This document shows, piece after piece, positions 35,879 through 43,549 of a stretch of 64,000 bases of DNA. Within the stretch, counting starts at the first letter, position 1. Each line of letters starts with the position of its first letter. Under the pieces are notes generated by a model. That model made no database searches and was not told the origin of the DNA. It saw only the letters and a list, made by a program, of their open reading frames with translations. The position numbers were made by a program, and so were the translations under genes. This DNA is from an uncultured Tropicimonas sp. (GTDB lineage: Bacteria; Pseudomonadota; Alphaproteobacteria; Rhodobacterales; Rhodobacteraceae), in the NCBI GenBank assembly GCA_947497945.1, contig CANMIP010000005.1:62001-126000 (forward strand), read 5' to 3'.

Positions 35879-38014
35879 ATGATTGGAGGGACCATGCTGG
35901 GTGAGGGAGCATTTGCCTATGACGCGCCGGGCCTGACCCCGGTGACGTCCATTGCGGAACACGCGGAAACACCTGCGGAAACCACTTCGTCCGACATTGC
36001 GGCCGAGACCGATGAGGCCGGTCGGCTGTTCCGAATGTGTCTGGAGGGGCTTTCTCCGGCTTTGGCGCAGCGCGCAGAGGTGCTGGAGATTCTCGACGGG
36101 CTGATCGCGCAATCCGACGCCGAAACAGCCGGAACGGCAAAGCGCCTGTGCAGGGAACTCCGCGCGCTGGAGCCGGCGGTGACGATGATCGGGCAGGTGA
36201 AAGCCGGCAAGACGAGCCTCGTCAACGCGATGGTCGGCGTGCCCGGCTTGTTGCCGGCCGATGTCAACCCGTGGACCTCGGTTGTAACCTCGCTCCATGT
36301 CTGCCCCCAGGAAGCCGAACTGCCCTATGTGGCCCGGTTCAGCTTTTTCGAGCCGGAGGATTGGGACCGCCTGACACGCAAGGGCGGCCGGGTCGGCGAA
36401 CTGGCCGGACGGTCCGGTGCCGAGGAGGAGGCGGAGAAGATTCGCGTCCAGATCGAGGCGATGCGGGACAAGACCCGCCGTCGCCTGGGGCGCAAGTTCG
36501 AGCTTCTGCTCGGAACGAGCCATGAATATGGCGCGCTCAGCCAGGAACTGATCGAGCGCTATGTCTGTCTCGGGGATGATTTCGAGGATGAGGCGGCCGG
36601 GCCGGATAGCCAGGGCCGGTTCGCGGATATCACCAAGGCGGCGGATCTGAACATCTCGCGGCCGGATTGGCCGATGGGTCTGTGTCTGCGCGATACACCG
36701 GGGGTGAACGACACTTTCATGATGCGCGAGCAGATCACCATCGGGGCGATCCGAGACAGTCGTCTCAGCGTGGTCGTGCTCTCGGCGCACCAGGCGTTGA
36801 GCGCTGTCGACATGGCGCTTATCCGGTTGATCTCGAATGTGCGGTCGCGCGAGGTCATCATCTTCGTCAACCGGATCGACGAATTGTCGGATCCCGTGCG
36901 CCAGATCGAGGAGATTCGCGAGAGCATCCGGGAAACCCTCCGGGCCCATCACGGGCCGCATGAGTCGCAGATCGTCTTTGGCTCGGCGCATTGGGCGAAC
37001 CTGGCGCTGAAAGGCGACCTGTCGGTGCTCGATGACGAGGCCAGCGAGGTCTTGCTGAGCTATGCGGAGCATGTCGCGAGCCGGGTGGAACGGGAGTTCG
37101 GGGCGCTGGAGCTGATCTGGTGGCTGTCTGGCGTGCCGTCGCTTTACGCCGCGATCTGGAACAGGGTCACGGAAGGTGCGGCGCGCGAGCGTCTGCAAAG
37201 CGTCTCGCGCGCGGCGATGAACCTAGCGACAGGCCTGTCGGCAACAGTGTCGGTCAGTCCCGACGAGGCCGCCGCGGCCTGTGACGGCGAGATCGATATT
37301 TCGTCTATGGAACAGGCGCTTGGGGTCCTTGAAGGGCAGGTCATGTCCGAGTTGGACCGTGCGCTCCAGGCGTCGCTTGAGGCCGCGGGACAGCGGTTGG
37401 AACGTGCCCATCAGAGCTTCCTTGAGCGGGCGACGGCGGCGCTGGTGCAGCATCTGGACTGTTATGGCGAGATGGCTCCCTGGAGCTACGACCCGGCCGG
37501 ATTGCGGCTTCTGTTGCGTTCCGGCTTTCAGGTCTTCGCCCGACAGCTGCGCGGCGCGGCAACCGCGTCTGGCACCGCAGCGGCGGAGCAGGTTTCCGGG
37601 ATCTACGCCCGGGCGCTCGATCGACAGGCGGAGGAGTTCAGCATCCAGCCGCCGGTGCCGCCGCGTTTGGCGCCGCCGGTGCTGATCGGCCAGACCATCG
37701 CCCTGGATCTCAAGGGAAACTGGTGGCGCCGCTGGTGGAGCCGTCGGCGCGGCTATGAGCGCTTCGCCCCGGAATTCCACGCCATGATCGAAGCCGAGAC
37801 GCGCCCGATCGTGACCGCGCTGAAGGCCGCGCATTGCGAGGCTGCGGCCCTGGAGATTCGGCAGAGTCTTCAAGGCTTTTTTGACGATCAGCGGGCGATA
37901 CTTGTGAATATCGGGCTGCGCTCTCGCGGCGGCGGGACACCCGCCGAGCAATCCGGCCCCTCTTCTGAAGCGCTTGCCGAGGCAATGGCCCGGCTGAGCC
38001 GATTTGCGGCCTGA
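35879..38014 (+). CDS. Large dynamin-like GTPase
   Basis: A 711-residue protein. P-loop GQVKAGKTS (105-113), DTPG (272-275) and NRID (331-334) are intact G1, G3 and G4 motifs; PWTSVVT supplies the switch threonine. The ~100 residues before the P-loop and the ~370 after the GTPase domain are mostly helical, as in dynamin stalks. WWRRWWSRRR at 615-624 is a basic, tryptophan-rich patch resembling a membrane-inserting paddle. Start choice: ATG at 35879 with GGAG 9 bp upstream; an ATG at 35894 after GGAGGG is the alternative. It lies 97 bp after the pseudo-GTPase. It probably assembles on or remodels membranes under control of the kinase/phosphatase pair; that role is inference. Confidence 0.82.
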   Translation: MIGGTMLGEGAFAYDAPGLTPVTSIAEHAETPAETTSSDIAAETDEAGRLFRMCLEGLSPALAQRAEVLEILDGLIAQSDAETAGTAKRLCRELRALEPAVTMIGQVKAGKTSLVNAMVGVPGLLPADVNPWTSVVTSLHVCPQEAELPYVARFSFFEPEDWDRLTRKGGRVGELAGRSGAEEEAEKIRVQIEAMRDKTRRRLGRKFELLLGTSHEYGALSQELIERYVCLGDDFEDEAAGPDSQGRFADITKAADLNISRPDWPMGLCLRDTPGVNDTFMMREQITIGAIRDSRLSVVVLSAHQALSAVDMALIRLISNVRSREVIIFVNRIDELSDPVRQIEEIRESIRETLRAHHGPHESQIVFGSAHWANLALKGDLSVLDDEASEVLLSYAEHVASRVEREFGALELIWWLSGVPSLYAAIWNRVTEGAARERLQSVSRAAMNLATGLSATVSVSPDEAAAACDGEIDISSMEQALGVLEGQVMSELDRALQASLEAAGQRLERAHQSFLERATAALVQHLDCYGEMAPWSYDPAGLRLLLRSGFQVFARQLRGAATASGTAAAEQVSGIYARALDRQAEEFSIQPPVPPRLAPPVLIGQTIALDLKGNWWRRWWSRRRGYERFAPEFHAMIEAETRPIVTALKAAHCEAAALEIRQSLQGFFDDQRAILVNIGLRSRGGGTPAEQSGPSSEALAEAMARLSRFAA

Positions 38015-38032
38015 GACAGGAAGGATCCCGTC

Positions 38033-39040
38033 ATGTTCTACAACCCAGAGCTCAAGGTCGAGACGCCGACGATGCAGACTGCCCCAACCCCCGCGCCCGC
38101 CTGTGCGGAGGCAAAGATCGGCCGTCGGCCGCGGATCGCCATCATGGGCGAGTTCTCCGCCGGCAAGAGCACGCTGACCAACATGCTGATCGGTTCCAGC
38201 GCATTGCCGGTAAAGGTTACGGCAACGCAGCTGCCGCCGGTCTGGATGCGCTTCGGAACAGGCGCTCCACGTGGGGTCGGGCTCGACGGCCAACGGTTTC
38301 CCGTCGATTTCGACAGAATCGGGGAAATCCCGCTTGCGAAGACCGAGTTCCTGGAGGTCGAGCGTCAGGCCAATGTGCTGGAGCTGTGCGACATCATCGA
38401 TTTTCCCGGGATTTCCGATCCGAACATGCCCGCTGAGGTGTGGCGCCGCGTGATCTCGCGCGCCGATGCCGTGATCTGGTGTTCGCATGCCGTGCAGGCC
38501 TGGCGGCAGAGTGAGGCCGCGGTCTGGGACGAGATGCCGCTTGAGCTGCAGGAGCGCAGTTTCCTGCTGCTGACCCGGATGGACAAGCTGACCGAAGAGC
38601 GGGACCGCCGACGGGTTCTGGCCCGTGTCCGCCGGGAGACGGACGGGCTCTTTGCCGAAGTCTTCCCGATCTCGCTGACCCGCGCGCTTGCCGCTGGCGA
38701 GGACAGTGCTGCCTGGGAGGCCAGCGGTGCGGAGGCCTTCATGTCAGCGCTGCTGGATCTCGTGATGACCCTGTCGAAACAGCTTGGTCAGGAAATTCCG
38801 ACGCTCCCGTCCATGAAAGAAGCTGACAATGCGCAGTGGGATGCGGAGGAAAAGGTTGCTCGTCCCGTGATGCCGGCGCCGAAAGCGAGGGCGGCGGTGG
38901 TAGAGGATGATGCCGGCGAGGCGCATGATTCTCCAGTGCGGGTTATTCCGCGCCGCGTTTGCCCTTCGGGAAGCCGTCGGCGCCACATGCGTCCCGAACC
39001 GGGCGAGGATCAGCTGGCGGAGATCTTTCGGCAGGGGTGA
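38033..39040 (+). CDS. Second dynamin-family GTPase, compact
   Basis: A 335-residue GTPase. GEFSAGKST (39-47) is the P-loop, DFPG (123-126) the G3 motif and TRMD (181-184) the G4 motif, in the style of bacterial dynamin/EngA-like domains. TATQLPPVW gives the switch threonine. The C-terminal ~85 residues lack a stalk and are charged and proline-rich, ending in an Arg-rich segment (RRVCPSGSRRRH). It begins 18 bp after the large dynamin gene. Pairs of large and small dynamin-like GTPases that hetero-oligomerise are known in bacteria; here the pair is preceded by a pseudo-GTPase. Confidence 0.82.
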   Translation: MFYNPELKVETPTMQTAPTPAPACAEAKIGRRPRIAIMGEFSAGKSTLTNMLIGSSALPVKVTATQLPPVWMRFGTGAPRGVGLDGQRFPVDFDRIGEIPLAKTEFLEVERQANVLELCDIIDFPGISDPNMPAEVWRRVISRADAVIWCSHAVQAWRQSEAAVWDEMPLELQERSFLLLTRMDKLTEERDRRRVLARVRRETDGLFAEVFPISLTRALAAGEDSAAWEASGAEAFMSALLDLVMTLSKQLGQEIPTLPSMKEADNAQWDAEEKVARPVMPAPKARAAVVEDDAGEAHDSPVRVIPRRVCPSGSRRRHMRPEPGEDQLAEIFRQG

Positions 39041-39131
39041 TCCGAAGCACTGGGAGTAGGGAAAGCGAAAGGTTTTTGCGGCATATCGGAAAGGTGATTT
39101 GTCCGACTCCCTGACCGGAAGGCCGCAATCG

Positions 39132-39512
39132 ATGTCTCTTGTCGAAGAAATGAGCCGTCTGCACCGTGAGCTTCCCGGGTGTCGCTCCGTTCTGTTCGGC
39201 GATGCCGGGACGGGGATCGTCTTGCGCGCCTGCGCAGATGCGGACCTGCGTCAGGAAGATCACGATTCCTGCATGGCAGATGCGGCCGACTGGCTTGGTC
39301 CGGAGGCAGAGCGGCTGCGCGCCCTGGTCTTCGGAGCATCGCCCGGGAGCGCCCCGGTTGCGGAGGCGATCCTTCTGGATGGCGTGGAGCTGCGCGTTTT
39401 CCGGCGCTTTGGAGAGGCTTCCTGCGATGTGATCTGCGTTCGCTCCGACAATGGGGCCACGGCGGAGCTGGTTTCCGCCGCCGTGCAGCAGCTTGTGCAG
39501 ACCGATGGGTAA
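39132..39512 (+). CDS. Roadblock/LC7-like small protein
   Basis: A 126-residue protein. The order of features suits the roadblock/LC7 fold: an N-terminal helix (LVEEMSRLHRELPG), then CRSVLFGDAGTGIVLRA, the usual turn-rich hairpin, and EAILLDGVELRVFRRF plus CDVICVRSDNGATAELVSAAVQQL at the end. Roadblock proteins bind or activate small GTPases (MglB for MglA). It follows two GTPase genes, which strengthens the reading. The ATG at 39132 is 9 bp after GGAAGG; the TTG at 39099 is less likely. Similarity is by pattern only. Confidence 0.5.
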   Translation: MSLVEEMSRLHRELPGCRSVLFGDAGTGIVLRACADADLRQEDHDSCMADAADWLGPEAERLRALVFGASPGSAPVAEAILLDGVELRVFRRFGEASCDVICVRSDNGATAELVSAAVQQLVQTDG

Positions 39513-40407
39513 CGCGTCGCAATTTGACTCACCCGGCGTGGTGGGCGTTGACAGTCCTGCAGACCTGCAGCGAATGATCGGGCGCCTTTCCGCGCCTGGC
39601 TCGCATTTCTCCGACGGGGCGCGGCAAGTGTCCGTCGACAGTGTCGAGCTGTGCCTGTGTCTTCTCGACGAATTCGACGAGGTCGTGATGGCGCGGCGGC
39701 TGGCCCTTTGGAACAGCCGCGGCGATCGCCTGACTGTCGAGCTGCGCAATCGACGGCTTCATCAGGCAGATTTTTCCTCCACATGTGACGAGGCGGCCGC
39801 TGCTGCACAGTTCAGCGCAAGCTCCCTGAGCTATGCCGGCGCGGAGACCCTGCAGGCTTTTCTGTTTGCCCTGCGCGCTTTCTGCGCTCCCGGGGGGATT
39901 TGGGTTCGTTCTTCCCGTGCAGGCAGCCCAGCCGATCCGGATGAAACCGGCGTGTCCGTTGGCACGCTTCGCTATCAGCTGGCGCAGGCCCCGGCCGGTG
40001 TTGCCCCGGAGGCGGGCAAGACGGAGCTGAAGCCTCCCTCGTCGGAATCGGGCGCGGGTCGGTCGGTGTTGGCGGGTTTCATTGCGAATGATCCCCCCTG
40101 GCTCGAGGCCTGGGTTCTGGTCGCGGGGGCGCTTGATCGGGAAGCGGGCGGGCGGGCGGATCGTCTTGCTGGCCTGTCCGAGGCGCTCGATGCCGTGTGC
40201 AACCGGCTTGCCGCGCGCGGTTCGCAACCGACGGCTGTGTTCCTTGAAGCCACCGGTGAGTTGGGAGAGCATCTCGCCTTTGTTGCCGATGGGCCGGAGC
40301 GGCTCGCTCTTCTTGTGAGCCCGTCCGGCAAGGGCGCGTTCCTGGCGCACTGGTCGGATTGGCGGCGCGCTTGCAACGCTTCGATGGCAACTGTCGCGAT
40401 CCCGTAA
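39505..40407 (+). CDS. Uncharacterised protein, last gene of the kinase-GTPase operon
   Basis: A 300-residue soluble protein of unrecognised family, without signal peptide or membrane helices. The N-terminal half contains VDSVELCLCLLDEFDEVVMARRLALW and an alternation of strands and helices. A Ser/Pro/Gly-rich linker lies near 155-200. The last ~90 residues (LDAVCNRLAARGS, TAVFLEATGELGEHLAFVADG, RLALLVSPSGKGAFL) have a roadblock-like rhythm similar to the preceding small protein, which may mean the two form a heterodimer. Its ATG at 39505 overlaps the roadblock-like gene by 8 bp. The next gene, dnaE2, is separately promoted. Confidence 0.6.
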   Translation: MGNASQFDSPGVVGVDSPADLQRMIGRLSAPGSHFSDGARQVSVDSVELCLCLLDEFDEVVMARRLALWNSRGDRLTVELRNRRLHQADFSSTCDEAAAAAQFSASSLSYAGAETLQAFLFALRAFCAPGGIWVRSSRAGSPADPDETGVSVGTLRYQLAQAPAGVAPEAGKTELKPPSSESGAGRSVLAGFIANDPPWLEAWVLVAGALDREAGGRADRLAGLSEALDAVCNRLAARGSQPTAVFLEATGELGEHLAFVADGPERLALLVSPSGKGAFLAHWSDWRRACNASMATVAIP

Positions 40408-40457
40408 GCCCGGGGCCGCGCAGGTCCCGGTCGTTTCGGAGATGTGACTCCACAATA

Positions 40458-40472
40458 GAACAAAACGGGAAT
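40458..40472. promoter_or_regulatory. LexA (SOS) box upstream of dnaE2
   Basis: GAAC-N7-GAAT, one mismatch from the alphaproteobacterial LexA direct repeat GAAC-N7-GAAC (GTTC-N7-GTTC on the other strand). It is 93 bp before the dnaE2 ATG, where SOS control of this gene is expected. Confidence 0.75.
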
Positions 40473-40564
40473 ATCCTGTCGTGTGACCGGTTTTGCTCGC
40501 GCATGGCGCGGGGCTTGGCGCGTTCTGGCGCGTTTGATCGGAGGGCACTCATTGGAGGAAGCGA

Positions 40565-43531
40565 ATGGGGTTCGCGGAGCTTTCAGCGCTATCGAATTTC
40601 AGCTTTCTGGCGGGCGCATCGCATCCGGAAGAGTATACGGAACGTGCCGCGCTGATTGGCCTGTCCGGGGTGGTCATTGCCGACGAGAACTCGGTCGCCG
40701 GGATCGTGCGTGCGCATGCCAGGGCGCGTGAGATCGCTCGGCAGGTGGCCGAACGGAAGGCCTCCGAAGCGCGCGACGGCCTGATTGGACCGCCTGCGCC
40801 GTCCGGCTCTTGTTCGGCACCGGAGGTGGATATCTACAACGCCCCCCGGCTGATTCCAGGCGCGTTGATCGTTACGGAAGGCGGGTTCCAGTGCACAGCT
40901 CTGCCCCGGGACCGGGCCGCCTGGGGGCGGCTGTGCCGGCTGATTTCCCTTGGGCGGTTGCGCGCGGAGAAAGGAGAGTGCCGCCTCGGATTGGGAGATC
41001 TTCTGGATTGGGGCGAGGGGATGGAGTTGTTGCTGCACACTCCGATCGAGCCTCCTTTGCCATCGGAAACCACGTCAACATGCGGCGCGGGTGACTGGCT
41101 GCAACAGGCGAAACGGTTGACGCGCCGCTTCGAGGACGCCGTGCATCTTCTGCTGATGCCGCAGTATGACGGCCGTGATCCGGAGCGGTTCGAGTTGCAG
41201 GCACGGCTCGCGCGGGATCTCGGTATCGACACCGCCGCTTCGGCCGCGCCCCGGATGCATGTCGGTCGGCGCCGCAAGATCGCCGATGTGCTCTCCGCCA
41301 TTCGCATTGGCTGCCGAATCGAGGAACTCGGCCGCACCGCGCTCTCCAATGGCGAGCAGCGCCTGCGCAGTGAGGCCGAGCTGCGCGAGATATTTGGCGC
41401 CCATGCTGCCGCGGTTGACCGTGCCGCCGGGATCGCGGAACGCTGCCGGTTTTCGCTGGACGAGCTGCGCTATGAATATCCCTCCGAGATCGCGGCTGGC
41501 GAGAGCGCCGCAGGGCGCCTCTCTCGTCTCGCTCATGCCGGTCTGCGCTGGCGCTACCCTGCGGGTGCCCCGGAGAAGGTTCGCAAACAGCTTGCCCATG
41601 AGCTCGACCTTATCGCCCGTCTCCAATACGAGCCCTATTTCCTTACCGTACATGACATCGTCGATTTTGCCCGCTCCCGCGACATTCTCTGTCAGGGGCG
41701 TGGTTCCGCGGCCAATTCGGTGGTCTGCTACTGCCTTGGCGTCACATCCGTTTCCCCCGAGATCGGCACAATGGTCTTCGAACGATTCGTCTCCGAGGCG
41801 CGCGGCGAGCCGCCCGATATCGACGTGGATTTCGAGCATGAACGCCGCGAAGAAGTCATCCAGCATATCTACGAGCGCTATGGCCGCCACCGTGCCGGAC
41901 TCTGCGCCACCGTGATCCATTATCGCGGCAAACGCGCCGTGCGCGAGGTCGGCCGCGCCATGGGGCTCAGTGAAGACACGGTCTCGGCGCTGGCCAGCCA
42001 GATCTGGGGCTGGGGCTCGCTCAAGGGCACCGAGGCCGAGCGCATGCGCGAGATCGGGCTGGACCCGCGCGACCGCCGCCTCGCTCAGACCATGGCATTG
42101 ATCCAGGAGATCCAGGGCTTCCCGCGCCACCTGTCGCAACATGTCGGCGGTTTCATCGTCACCGAAGGCCGACTCGACGAACTCTGTCCGGTGGAGAACG
42201 CCACGATGGAGGACCGCACGGTCATTCCCTGGGACAAGGACGATATCGATGCGCTCGGCATCCTCAAGGTCGACGTGCTCGCCCTCGGCATGCTTACGGT
42301 CATCCGCAAGGCGTTCGACCTGATCTCGCATCACCACGGCACGGGCTATACGCTTGCCACGCTGCCGCCCGAGGACCCGGTGGTCTATGACATGCTCTGC
42401 AAGGCGGACAGTCTGGGCGTCTTCCAGGTTGAAAGCCGGGCGCAGATGAACTTCCTGCCCCGCATGAAGCCGCGCAGCTTCTACGATCTTGTCATCGAGG
42501 TCGCCATCATCCGCCCCGGCCCGATCCAGGGCGACATGGTCCACCCCTATCTGCGCCGCCGCAATGGCGAAGAAGAGGTGGTCTTTCCGTCCGACGAGCT
42601 TGGTGCGGTGCTGGCGAAGACCCTCGGCGTCCCGCTCTTTCAGGAACAGGCGATGCAGATCGCCATTGTCGGTGCTGGCTTCTCCGCCGAAGAGGCGGAC
42701 CGGCTGCGCCGTTCGCTGGCGACCTTCAAGAAACACGGCAATGTCAGCGAATTCCGCGACCGTTTCATGTCCGGCATGCGCCGCAACGGCTATGAAGAAG
42801 ACTTCGCCGCCCGTTGCTTCAGCCAGATCGAGGGCTTCGGCTCCTATGGCTTCCCCGAAAGCCACGCGGCCAGCTTCGCGCTGCTTGTCTATGCCTCCGC
42901 CTGGCTCAAACGCCACCATCCCGGCGTCTTCGCCTGTGCGCTCCTCAATTCCCAGCCGATGGGTTTCTACGCCCCGGCCCAGATCGTCCGCGATGCGCGC
43001 GAACATGGCGTCGAGATCCGGCCCATCGACATCAACCTCTCCTATTGGGACAACGTGATGGAGCCGGACGGGCGCGGAGGGCTGGCGCTGCGTCTCGGTC
43101 TGCGGCAGATCCGCAAGATGCGGGAAGAGGAAGCACATTGGGCTGTGGCCGCGCGCGGCAATGGCTATTGCAGCGTCGAGGATGTCTGGCGCCGCGCCGG
43201 CGTCCCGCCCGCCCTGCTCGAAGCGCTGGCCGAGGCGGATGCCTTCGCGCCGCTCGGCCTGTCCCGTCGTGAGGCGCTCTGGGAGGCGCGGGCGCTGCGG
43301 GCGGCGCGGCCCCTGCCGCTCTTTGCCGGCGATCTCGAGGGCGAGGGAGGGCTGGAGCCCGCGCCCAGGCTTCCGGAAATGACCCTGGGGGAGGAGGTCG
43401 TGGAGGATTACGTCTCCATGCGGCTGACCCTTCGGGCGCATCCGCTTGCCCTTCTACGCGCGCGATTGACACCAAGCGCCTCTCAGCCACGAAAAAAGGG
43501 CAACCGTCCCGCCCGAACGATTGCCCTATAA
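40565..43531 (+). CDS. dnaE2: Error-prone DNA polymerase DnaE2, C-terminally truncated
   Basis: SOS-induced C-family polymerase for damage-tolerant synthesis. It has 988 residues; family members usually have about 1,050-1,150. The N-terminal PHP domain starts ELSALSNFSFLAGASHPEEY. PDIDVDFEHERREEV carries two catalytic aspartates and LKVDVLALGML the third; CQGRGSAANSVVCYCLG is a polymerase signature. The protein stops soon after EDYVSMRLTLRAHPLALLRARL, where homologues continue into the OB-fold domain. The final ~18 residues are unrelated, basic, and encoded within a terminator of the convergent gene. Polymerase active-site residues remain, so loss of the OB-fold may alter rather than abolish function. 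imuA and imuB are not adjacent. GGAGGAA precedes the ATG. Confidence 0.92.
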   Translation: MGFAELSALSNFSFLAGASHPEEYTERAALIGLSGVVIADENSVAGIVRAHARAREIARQVAERKASEARDGLIGPPAPSGSCSAPEVDIYNAPRLIPGALIVTEGGFQCTALPRDRAAWGRLCRLISLGRLRAEKGECRLGLGDLLDWGEGMELLLHTPIEPPLPSETTSTCGAGDWLQQAKRLTRRFEDAVHLLLMPQYDGRDPERFELQARLARDLGIDTAASAAPRMHVGRRRKIADVLSAIRIGCRIEELGRTALSNGEQRLRSEAELREIFGAHAAAVDRAAGIAERCRFSLDELRYEYPSEIAAGESAAGRLSRLAHAGLRWRYPAGAPEKVRKQLAHELDLIARLQYEPYFLTVHDIVDFARSRDILCQGRGSAANSVVCYCLGVTSVSPEIGTMVFERFVSEARGEPPDIDVDFEHERREEVIQHIYERYGRHRAGLCATVIHYRGKRAVREVGRAMGLSEDTVSALASQIWGWGSLKGTEAERMREIGLDPRDRRLAQTMALIQEIQGFPRHLSQHVGGFIVTEGRLDELCPVENATMEDRTVIPWDKDDIDALGILKVDVLALGMLTVIRKAFDLISHHHGTGYTLATLPPEDPVVYDMLCKADSLGVFQVESRAQMNFLPRMKPRSFYDLVIEVAIIRPGPIQGDMVHPYLRRRNGEEEVVFPSDELGAVLAKTLGVPLFQEQAMQIAIVGAGFSAEEADRLRRSLATFKKHGNVSEFRDRFMSGMRRNGYEEDFAARCFSQIEGFGSYGFPESHAASFALLVYASAWLKRHHPGVFACALLNSQPMGFYAPAQIVRDAREHGVEIRPIDINLSYWDNVMEPDGRGGLALRLGLRQIRKMREEEAHWAVAARGNGYCSVEDVWRRAGVPPALLEALAEADAFAPLGLSRREALWEARALRAARPLPLFAGDLEGEGGLEPAPRLPEMTLGEEVVEDYVSMRLTLRAHPLALLRARLTPSASQPRKKGNRPARTIAL
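43492..43527 (-). terminator. Rho-independent terminator of the SGNH-esterase gene
   Basis: On the minus strand, AGGGCAA pairs with TTGCCCT (43497-43503 and 43521-43527), extended by CGT/ACG after one mismatch, and is followed by six T (43492-43497). It lies inside the 3' end of dnaE2 on the opposite strand. Confidence 0.8.
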
Positions 43532-43549
43532 GGCCCGGGGGAGAGGCCG

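Noticed and set aside
31337-40407. Type VI secretion regulatory locus
   Set aside because: Kinase, FHA and PP2C occur together as in type VI loci, but no tssB, tssC, tssK, hcp, vgrG or clpV gene is present.
41075-43441. 788-codon open frame antisense to dnaE2
   Set aside because: GC-rich shadow of the polymerase frame; no family motifs and no ribosome-binding site, while the plus strand encodes clear DnaE2.
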